From the NCBI GenBank assembly GCA_015847255.1, contig JADLZK010012226.1, forward strand, positions 219,399 through 283,398: DNA of 64,000 nt. Reading direction: 5' to 3'. The position numbers and the translations under genes are program-made. Positions 55,626 to 64,000 of the stretch are shown piece by piece (position 1 is the stretch's first letter; each line of letters begins with the position of its first letter). The notes under the pieces are model-generated. The model was not told the origin of the DNA. It saw only the letters and a list, made by a program, of their open reading frames with translations, and made no database searches. This stretch comes from Hyparrhenia diplandra. Lineage: Eukaryota > Streptophyta > Magnoliopsida > Poales > Poaceae.

Positions 55626-58600
55626 TTTAAATAAATCCTTAAGTCCCAGCCACGTAAGGAAATTCTCGCCGAGCCCACCGTAGAGATTTCCACACACAAA
55701 GTCACTATCAACACCACACCGAATGTGGTAGAGAACAAACCCTCGAGTACTCAATTGTACTCCGCAAGACTTACCCGTCAGAGGAAATAAAAGACTCAAG
55801 GATATGCAAGGCTATTTGGTTTGTGGTTTATTGTAGCCGCAAGAAGCATTACTAAATGTGCATCCTTATATTTATTTTATAAGCAAAATATGATTAGTTC
55901 AATTACCTAACCATTCTAGGTAAGCACCTTTTGCTACTTTCAAGCAAGAGTTGAGCCATCGTAACAATAATTTTAATTCCATCTTCCATATTTCCACTTT
56001 ACTACGATGCCGATACTGGCCAAGTCGCATCGACACGGCGGCATTCGCGAATCAATGTCCCCAAACTGGTACCGAAAAACACACGCCTCATTTGTGCTAC
56101 AAAAACACGCACAAGCCGAGACTAACCCATTCCACTCCCGCCGAGGGCTCCAAGTCCTCGGCCCAACTCGACCCTGTTTCCCAACCCCGAGTCCGCGACT
56201 CAAGATGGTGTCGCTTACGCCCACCATCTCCCGCTCCCTTCAATGTGGGGCCCGTGATAGAGCCGTAACCCACGACAAGAGAGAATAAGTCTTCCCCGGG
56301 GCCTCCCATAAGGAATGTGTGCTCTGATAATAAGATCCGCGGACTTGACCACCATTCCATTGCAACGAAGGGTCCTTAATCGACACTTGACGGAGACAAG
56401 CACAATCAGGAGCCTCGCCTCAGATTGCCCAACCAAGTCCAATCCAATTCCAAACAAAGTCCCGCCCGGGTTCCAAAATTATTATCTATATATAATCTAT
56501 GTAATAGTATCATAATAAATATTTCCTATCTCTCGCGGTGACGTTAGAAATCACTCGTCTTTCTACCGAAGACCTATAGCATAGCATTCTACACCTAACC
56601 CGCCATGCTAGTAGGACTCATAGGATAAAGATATATATATGCAAGTGGATTCCAATCATTTCCTCAAAACGAAATGCACAAAAACATATTTTATAAGGTG
56701 CGTAATAATAGGGGTTATGAACCGGGCTTGCTCGGGTATGATTTTAACCAAAAGTTAGCATTCCATCGAAGTGACACGATCAGCGTCGAACCATCTTTTC
56801 GGCAACTTCCCGATGACTCCATGATCCATCGTCGTTCCTATTACGTATACGCGGATGCAACGTAGAGACATAAATACAACGGTGATCGTAACTCTGAAGA
56901 TACGAACACGTCTCTCAGGCTAACGAGCTGGCCCCTAATGACTAATGCAGCAAGTTACGTACAACTTCAGCAGTCAAAAATCAAGCTCACGTTATAAGTA
57001 TTCATTTCTATGTATCAATATTATTCCTTATTCATACTAATTTAAAAGGGGTATTTAGCTACCGTACCAAACAGTATAGTTTAAGTCTATGGAAATTACA
57101 GCAAGCACATAACGATGAATTAAGGCTACGATAAAAGTTTCATGATTCTAAAACTCTATTTTGATTTTATATAAATTCACGAGTCATTGAAGATTGGATG
57201 ACTCTTGGCAGTAAAAAGCTAGCAAGCAAAACTAACAGGCAAAGCTAATCCCTCTATCCAGACTAACGCTCGACGCATGAGCAGCTCGTGGACGATGCGC
57301 GGCGACCACGGCATCTCGGCAAGCTAAAGCAGCTACTGGCTAACGCACGGTGATCAACATCAACAACTTACAGAGGTCCGAGCAGAGGTGATGGTTGAGT
57401 CGGAGATACGCAGCGAGTCCGAGCAGAGAGCAGGCGACGTACGAGCGAGCGGCACGGCGGCGCTCGGCAGCGGACACCGCGGCGTCTGCCAGTTCCGACG
57501 GTGATGAACGACAGAGGCTTGACGTGGTTCAGCTGTTCAGGAAACCGCCATGACTACTCTTTGGTGCAAGGGACTGACCGATGCGTGGTTTGCGTGTATT
57601 TGTAGGAAAAGGAAACCCATTTCCTACGTGAAGGTGTGCACGCGAGCAGCAACAATAATGGAGAGTAGGGACGGGACATGGCCACGAGGGTGTGCAGTTG
57701 AGAACTCTAGCGCTCGGATGGACGCTCATAACTCTGGCCATGCACGCAATGACTCAGCACTCCGCTCAGCCAAATCAAACAGGAGGCATCCAGAGACGAG
57801 GCACGTCAATATTGAAGAGCAAACGACGGTGCAGGGACACGATCGCGACGAGGATCATGGCCTCGTGTTGCAGCAGGGCTCATGCTTTGCCTTGGCAGGG
57901 GAAGTGGTTTGGTTGCTGGCAAGCCTGCGCAAGCGCTTGTTCATGATCGACTAAGCATGTGCGGCCGCAGCTTCATAAATGGCAATCGACGGCAGGGGAA
58001 ACAGGAAGAAGCATAGATCAGTCCTTTCGTCCAGCTTTGGAGGCAAGCGGAAAACGCCACAAACAGGTCGATGTGATCTTTCTCTGATGAACTAATGGCG
58101 TCGGCCATGGCAGCAGGATGGCAAGGGAAAGAGATAAGTCTGACACTGACTTGGACACTAGCAAGCGGGTACACGTGCTTAATCAGGGCTGATGCGACGC
58201 AGCGTTATTAAGGTGAAATGACGACTAAGGCAGGTATCGAGGTGAGATGTGTCCCGACGAACATGGGTCTCGTGGCGTAGCAGCGGCAGCATGGAAGCAC
58301 CACATCGATATTACGAGGCAGGCCAGCGGCGGCAACGTGCCATAGTGCATGGAGCAGGGCAGCAGCAGTGGCCATCGGCAGAGGAGATAAGCTGAGCTTG
58401 ATTACTCGGCAAGCATGGCAACGTGGCCTGGCGCAGGTGAACGCAGCAACTAGTGCAAGTATACGACTATACGACGACGGCTCTGCCGAAAGCACCGACC
58501 GGCCAAGTGCATGCATGCTCGACAATTGAAGGAAGGGTGATCACGATCGAACATTAATCCACTAGTTAGCAATTTAACTCAAAGTCACGTATATGTGTAT

Positions 58601-58673
58601 ATATAGTATATGCGTGTGCATATATATACATTCGTATTGAAACTGCTAGCTAGCTAAACTGTTAGCGTGAGTC

Positions 58674-58722
58674 ACACACACATATATATATCCATACCCC
58701 TACATACATATATATATATATG
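58674..58722. repeat. (CA)n/(TA)n microsatellite
   Basis: Alternating ACACAC, ATATAT and short interruptions (CCATACCCC). Part of an AT-rich stretch. Confidence 0.7.
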
Positions 58723-58944
58723 CCCATGTTTAACTATTCGATTGTTTTTAACGCCAAAGGTTAACACTAGTTGCTTTTTTATTCTTTTATAGAAACTTGT
58801 AACTTTACACACCGAGTAAATTAACTTAGATATTTGTTTATTACTCCAAACACAACAGCGAGTCACGCAAGGTTTGTTTATCATTTGCAAGTGTCAAGAA
58901 TTACGGAACCTGTGAAACTCATTTTCGCTAATTCTTTTTTAAGC

Positions 58945-60103
58945 CTTAATGTTAGCAGGTGCTAAGCAAAGCCCAGAACACTGTGGGTGTTACAGTAGCC
59001 TAAGGTCTGTTAGAACCTCTAATTGCACCTGAAAGATCCTGACAGTCTATTACTATGGATTTCATTGAAGGACGCCAACTTCAAAGACTTCAAATTGCAT
59101 CCTTGTAGTGGTTGACAAATTCAGTAAGTATGCCCACTTTATTGCACTAGCTCATCCCTTTACAGCCTTAGATATTGCACATATTTTCCTTTGACAACAT
59201 CTTCAGGCTACATGGGTTACCATTAGTAGTAGTCTCTGATAGAGACATAATCTTCACCAGCAAGCTCTGGAAAACATTCTTTAAGATCTTACACTCCAAC
59301 TGAATATGAGCAGTGCATATCATCCACAAAATGGATTTGGTCGGGCCTGAAAGAGTAAATCAATGCCTGGAAACCTATCTCAGATGTTTTACTCATTCCT
59401 GTCCAACCAAATGGTCAAATTGGCTCATTAGCCGAGAGTATTGTATAATACATCACCATTCATTCTTCTGGGGAACAACACCATTCCATGTACCTCTATG
59501 GACATCATCCACGAGAATTAGGTATCCAGCCTCCTGGTCCAACCGGGCATCGCCAAATCTTTGATGAGTGGCTTCAAGACAGGGATACTATGCACCAACT
59601 AGTCAAGCAACATCTGACTAGAGCACAGAAGAAGATGAAGACACAGTGTATAAACGCAGATCATTCGACTTTTCTGCGGGTGACTCCGCTTTGTCAAGAT
59701 TCAGCCATATGTTCAAACATCCCTGGCTAGCAGATCTTCTAACAAATTACATTCCGCTATTTTGGACCCTTTTCCCATCATCAACAAGGTGAATGAAGTG
59801 GCTTATGAACTGCTACTGTCACGATCAGAAAATACACCCTAAGCTTCCATGTCTCCTTATTGAAGAAGGCTATTCTACCCGACAATCAAGTGAGCTCGAG
59901 TTCCCGATCCTACCTCTCCATCTTCAGTACTACAAACTATACTGACCGTCAGATGCATATGCACAACAATACAAATGTCTCCTAGGTGCTCGCTGAACAT
60001 GTCGGGATCTTCCAAAGGATCTTGCCACTTTGGGAAGACGGTGAAGCATCAAGAGTTCCCGCTTTTGCATCGCTTGGGGACAAGCCGCTCGTCGGTGGAG
60101 GGA
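58945..60103 (+). pseudogene. Integrase core and chromodomain-like tail of the chromovirus element
   Basis: GLLEPLIAPERSWQSITMDF and IEG (about 59000-59070, first catalytic Asp in MDF after one frame change). VVVDKFSKYAHFIALAHPFT (about 59105-59165). GLPLVVVSDRDIIFTSKLW (about 59215-59270, second Asp). ERVNQCLETYLRCF (about 59350-59390, catalytic Glu). Then QRDTMHQLVKQHLTRAQKKM-like text near 59575-59635 and HVSLLKKAILP near 59850-59880. A tail reading LPLWEDGEASRVPAFA near 60025-60075 recalls the degenerate chromodomain end of chromoviruses. Several stops and frame changes. Confidence 0.8.
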
Positions 60104-60500
60104 TGTTTTCACCATCCAGTGACAAGGCTGTCAACGCTGAAGACCCCGCTGATGCCGGCTGACAAGAAACTCCATATGAAGAGGACAGGGAGCCGAGCAG
60201 GAAGGCAAACGCGGCGCTTCACTCGGGCCGGACTGGGTCAAGAAGTGATTGAGCATCGAGCTTCAGCAATTAGGGCCCAAGTTGCATTTCATTTTCGTAG
60301 GCCCATGTAACGGGCAGGAGGAGCTTCGTTCTCCTATGTATTGGCGTGCTTTTCGGAAGAAGAGAACCTCGAACTCGATCACGTTTGCTGAACCGTGCCT
60401 TGTGTGGTCGGGCGGCGGCGCGCGCTCGACGGTGGTCGGAGCCACTGAACTCCCTCGAGTATCCAATCTATCTATTACCGGTGATCTAGGTTGGTTAGCA
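60104..60500 (+). repeat. 3' LTR of the chromovirus element
   Basis: 397 bp, TGTTTTCACCATCCAG at the start and GGTTGGTTAGCA at the end, followed by the target duplication GAGTC. It differs from the 5' LTR by about a dozen indels. Confidence 0.88.
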
Positions 60501-60505
60501 GAGTC

Positions 60506-61188
60506 ACTCTGCCATGCTGACCATTTCTTCAGAAAATTGTCTCACACTCGAACTGAGTTGTAGAACTGTTCGAGCTTTTCTAGGTTTCATTGTGGTGTGT
60601 TGCCGGTGCTCTGTGTCTGGTGCTATGCCAGGGCGTCTGGCGAAGTTTCATACCAAAGCAAAAATTTCCAGTGGAGTTCATAGAAAAATACTATTCAGTT
60701 TTTAAAAAGTATGATGGCGAAGAGTGCGGCAGTGGTACTGGTGTACATGGGCTCGTCAGGGATGATGGTGTATTGGTGTTGTCTCACTTCCTGGTCCTGG
60801 CCGCCGGATGCAAGCTTCTCCAGGGGATGTGGTAACGAGCCTCGGCACGCAGACTGACTGCCTTGATGAGGTGAAGAGGGCGTGCAAGGTCGACTCCTGG
60901 TGCATTCAGGACAACGACGAAGCTGGCCGTGCTGACCATGACGATGACGATGGAGCGCATGCCTGGCCGTGGCTGACCATGACGATGACGATTTAAATAT
61001 ATTTTTATCGTTTTATATATATACATTACTTACTATGTATTTAGACATAACATATATCTAAGTGTATGGCAAAATTTATTGATTTAGGAAAAACAAAACG
61101 GCTTATTAATTTAGAAGAGAGGGAGAAAGAGGGAAAGAGGGAGAGTACAATATAAGATTAATCTTGCTCTATTGTCTTCATCTATTTT
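60506..61188. other. Continuation of the F-box flank, no gene
   Basis: Frames up to 81 codons without motif. The phrase CTGGCCGTG-CTGACCATGACGATGACGAT occurs at 60923-60951 and again at 60963-60992, a 40-bp-spaced direct repeat. Confidence 0.45.
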
Positions 61189-61432
61189 TACTCTCTCCGC
61201 CTCCAAAAATATTGGTCGCTTTTTGTTTCATACCACAAGTTTGACTCGATTTCGTATAAAATTCGCAGTCAACATTTATATCTTCAAATAAATTTATTAA
61301 AGAACTAGATTCAAAAATCTTTCCAATGATATCTAATTATGTATGATAAATATTAATATTTTTAAATATATAATTTATCAAAGTTGTTTCTGAAAGGTGT
61401 AAGTGAAATTTTGGAACGGAGGGAGCAGAGTT
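61189..61432. mobile_element. Stowaway MITE, decayed
   Basis: TACTCTCTCCGCCTCCAAAA at the left and TTTTGGAACGGAGGGAGCAG-AG at the right are inverted Stowaway-type ends. The body is about 240 bp, AT-rich. The right edge carries a few extra bases before TTA. Confidence 0.65.
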
Positions 61433-64000
61433 AAAATGATAGAGCAAAACCACATGTGTGGTCAGGGCGACATGCACGCTTTTTGAAAGTCTGTCACAGT
61501 GCAAGCCCGCGTATATTACACAAGTAGAAGAGTAGAGAATTACATGCGCAAGCGGCGCAAAACAACTTCCCCCGGATTGACGTGCATCGCCAAACTGGGG
61601 AGGGATACTCAAAATCGACTACTCACACTCTAGAAACAACCGTAGAGCATCATCTAGCTACTAATCGGCCACGGAGACTCCATCATGTTCTGCCCCCTCG
61701 CTCCGCCGCACTGCAGCACGCCGCAAAGCTCCATGTCGCCAAGCCTCAGCCAGCAGCGCTCTTAATGCATTGACCGCCTTCTCCGTAGGTCTCCGCCCCA
61801 AAAGCCGTCAACGAAGTTTGTGATTGCAATGTCCGCGCCGGTTTCTAATCTCGCCATTGATGAAGTCCAAACCACGCGCAGCTGAGCTGGGCACGCTGCG
61901 CCACCGCAAGCAGAGGAAGGACGAGCTGCCTGACGCAGTTAGATGCGTGTGGGAGCTAGTGGCCTTCGCCGTCTCGTCCTCGACTCGCTAGTTGCTTTCC
62001 TCAACGGCCGCGGGATCGGCCTTGGTAGCAAAGCCGCTCGTGAACCTTCTTGAACATCATCTTGCGTATGATGCGCTAGCACCGCTGTCCTCTGCCTTAG
62101 TGCATTCATCGGGCATCCCTCGCCTCCTTGGCCGCCCACCTCCCTCCCTCCGTCGTGGTGTGGCCAAGTCCCGCGGCTCAACATCCATACTCAAGTCCCG
62201 CAGCTCAACATCCATACCTTTGGCCCATCTCCCGGGAAGCCTCACCGGGGAGAGTGACCTCCAGCCGACGCTTCTACCTCCGAAGACTTTGACTCGGTGT
62301 AGACAGGTGATCCTCGCCACTGGGTGCTCGTTACCATGGCGAGTGAAGCGCTAGCTCCTCCAACATAGGGTCCACCTGCGTCGAGGCTCTCCGCCACGCA
62401 ACGCACCGAAGCATCGCGGAGGCTCAAGCGCCATGCAGTGGCGCGTAGCAGCCGATGTCAACTCCATCACGGGCGATTCTCGTGGTCACGGCTGATGTCG
62501 AATCAGTCGGGCTGCTTCACCACCTGCCAACGCCCGCAGCTCGTATGCGCGTCGGGGCAGGTAGGATGGCAGCGCTGAGTCGAGCCTCCACCCTGTCGCG
62601 GTCGTCGCATGGCGAGCCGTCGCCGCGACTCGGCACGGTGGTGGGAGGCCATGGCGCAAATGCAGTAACGCATCTAACAGGTCCCGCGATTGCGCCGACA
62701 CGCGTGGTCGCGACCGGTGACAATCGAAGCTAACGTCTCGACGCAGCCGGCTGGATCACTCCCCGCACAGAGCAGCCGCCGGGCGCTTCGCATCACTTCT
62801 CGCGTGCGCGGAGAGCACACGCCGCCAACCGCTCGGCCGTCGGCAGCCGCCTCAAGGCTTGGGGCCCAACCGCCGGTGGACGGAGATTCGCTCAATGGCG
62901 CATTGGCGCCGGGAGGCTCATGCAGCTCCACTCTGTGTTCGAGCTGGAGCGCTAGCAAATAAGGCCAGCTCCGCAGCAGCCAGTTTCTACACTTTCCGGC
63001 TGGGCGCCGACGACGGTGACGGCCGGGCGCGACGCTACGCCGCTAGCCGTCCCAGACCCGACGCCGGCAACGCCACAGCCGGGCCGCGACATTCCCCCGC
63101 CAATTCAACGCTCTCGGCGGAATCGACGGGCCTAACGCCCACGGGCGCGCGCGTCAGCAGATCAACTCCCCCGCCAACTCGACGCTCTTGGCGAGTCGGC
63201 ACTGTGCCGAACACCGACGGGTGCGCTGCGGCATTGCCGCCGCGGGTGAGGGTCCGACGAGCAACGCTGAGGTAGGAGGTCCCCGCTTCCACGCCCCCAT
63301 CGTTATCCCCATCTGCCGCCGCCCGCCTTGCCGACGATGTCACTCCACCGCATAATCTTCGACCGGCCCATGGAGGGGAAGAATGGCGCTGCCAGCGAGA
63401 GGCGTAGCCCCCTGCCAGCGCTCATCACCATCCCCTACCACGGGTTCGCCAGCCAGGCGGGACCGGCCGCCGCAGCAGGCCGCCCCGCACGAGCGCAGGC
63501 GCGTGGTCGCGAGGGCGGCGCCGGGTGGAGGTTGTCGCCCTCCCGCACGCACAGCGGTGGTGGGAGGAGGTGAGGGACGTGCATCGGCGCGCGCGCTCTC
63601 AGAAGCTGGCGCTCTTGTGGTTCTCCCTGTGCTGCCGTGACCGGCGGGCGCCGCAGCTCGCCAAGACGCACAGTGGGTAGGAGGCGATCCGCGCGTGGGT
63701 ATACGGATCCGCGCAGGTGGGAGCGCGACGGCCATCTCGCCGGGATTGCCGCCGCGCTGCGCGGCGGCGCGGCGGGCGTGAAGCCGCAGCATGACAGAAG
63801 CTGTGGACGGCAATCCCGCAGCAGGGGAGCTGGGGTGGGAGGGCAGGGAGGCGTCGGGAGAGGCAGATGCAGGGCCGGCGCCATGGTAGGCGGCCGGGCG
63901 GCGGGCGCGCGCTGGGTGCGCCGCTGCATGCCCCTAGGGTTCCATGGCTCGAGCGACGGGCCTCGCGACATGCACATGTTTTGAAACTCCAAACTAGTAT
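61433..64000. other. GC-rich tract without a recognised gene
   Basis: From 61560 on the sequence is GC-rich with overlapping frames of 60-185 codons on both strands, all Pro/Arg/Ala-rich and without motifs. A 27-bp unit is present twice in tandem (62165-62191 and 62192-62218). One plus frame near 63560-63660 reads WWEEVRDVHRRARSQKLALL and ends a little later at TAG, which could be the C-terminus of an exon. It could be coding sequence of an unknown gene, the GC-rich 5' part of a LINE-type element, or gag sequence of another element. The window ends before this can be decided. Confidence 0.3.
62165..62218 (+). repeat. 27-bp tandem duplication
   Basis: Two adjacent units of CAAGTCCCGCxGCTCAACAT-CCATACy, differing at two positions. 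Confidence 0.7.

Larger units (their letters stand above)
54651..58940. mobile_element. Nested foreign DNA within the chromovirus pol
   Basis: About 4.3 kb with no gypsy domain separates the two integrase parts. It includes the hairpin MITE (54988-55625) and an (AT)n/(CA)n tract (58674-58722). Otherwise 55634-58670 is non-coding with GC-rich stretches at 56090-56260 and 57280-58520 and open frames up to 134 codons without motifs. It could be one or more LTR-type insertions without coding sequence. I could not find its end repeats or target duplication. Confidence 0.5.
50300..60500 (+). mobile_element. Chromovirus-type Ty3/gypsy retrotransposon with nested insertions
   Basis: LTRs at 50300-50686 and 60104-60500 begin TGTT and end CA. 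The exact 5-bp duplication GAGTC (50295-50299 and 60501-60505) proves one insertion event. Primer-binding site TGGTATCAGA (initiator tRNA-Met type) is at 50690-50699, gag 51480-52070, protease 52460-52870, RT and RNase H to about 54300, integrase zinc region near 54600, integrase core 58950-59600, a chromodomain-like tail near 60050 and a purine tract GGTGGAGGGA just before the 3' LTR. Order PR-RT-RH-INT is gypsy. About 4.3 kb of foreign DNA lies within pol. The RT-RNase H frames are decayed. It lies downstream of F-box gene 2. Confidence 0.88.

Noticed and set aside
63435..63992. 185-codon minus-strand frame at the window's end
   Set aside because: Pro/Arg/Ala-rich, overlapping several equally long frames on the other strand, no motif or splice signals. 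Not called a gene.
1..64000. tRNA, rRNA or CRISPR-like arrays
   Set aside because: No tRNA-like cloverleaf with A/B boxes, no rRNA block and no regularly spaced short repeats with unique spacers were seen on reading both strands. A tRNAscan or Rfam search would be needed to exclude small RNAs formally.

Overview
The window looks like repeat-rich nuclear DNA of a grass (Poaceae). It has no bacterial features. Recognisable genes have introns, and there are plant TATA and poly(A) signals, two Ty3/gypsy LTR retrotransposons, a solo gypsy LTR, LINE-type retroposons with poly(A) tails and target-site duplications, Stowaway-type and other MITEs, and plant gene families (serine-rich SRP-like, MORC ATPase, F-box/DUF295). 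The species cannot be named from the sequence alone.

Layout. 0.5-1.7 kb: a small intronless serine-rich-family gene on the minus strand, with TATA box, poly(A) signal and a frameshift, and a MITE upstream. 2.15-5.22 kb: a 1.2 kb segment present twice in direct orientation. 5.22-19.7 kb: a 14.5 kb Tat-lineage gypsy element on the minus strand. It carries gag, protease, RT, RNase H and integrase, plus an extra antisense gene (plant 'putative gypsy type transposon' domain) with its own TATA box on the plus strand. 20.4-22.9 and 30.1-34.7 kb: two paralogous copies of an unrecognised gene-like unit. Between them lie MITEs, a TIR-bounded GC-rich segment split by a solo LTR (24.4-26.1 kb), and little else. 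The second copy carries a LINE-type insertion with target duplications, and another such insertion lies just beyond it. 37.6-41.4 kb: a many-exon MORC ATPase gene or pseudogene, minus strand. 44.6-49.9 kb: two tandem F-box/DUF295 genes, both broken, each with an intron in the 5' leader. 50.3-60.5 kb: a chromovirus-type gypsy element with intact 5-bp target duplication, its integrase split by about 4.3 kb of nested DNA that includes a 638-bp hairpin MITE. 60.5-64 kb: the flank of the F-box locus, one Stowaway MITE and an unrecognised GC-rich tract.

No gene in the window can be read as an intact open frame of its family's usual length. Nearly every recognisable protein is broken by single-base frame changes while short motifs stay well conserved. 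That pattern fits either widespread pseudogene formation or an assembly with uncorrected indels, and the two cannot be separated without reads. No wholly new system stands out. The most interesting items are the antisense gene with its own promoter inside the Tat element, the LINE insertion whose empty site is preserved in the paralogous copy, the possible gene-capturing TIR segment, the long hairpin MITE, and the MORC locus.
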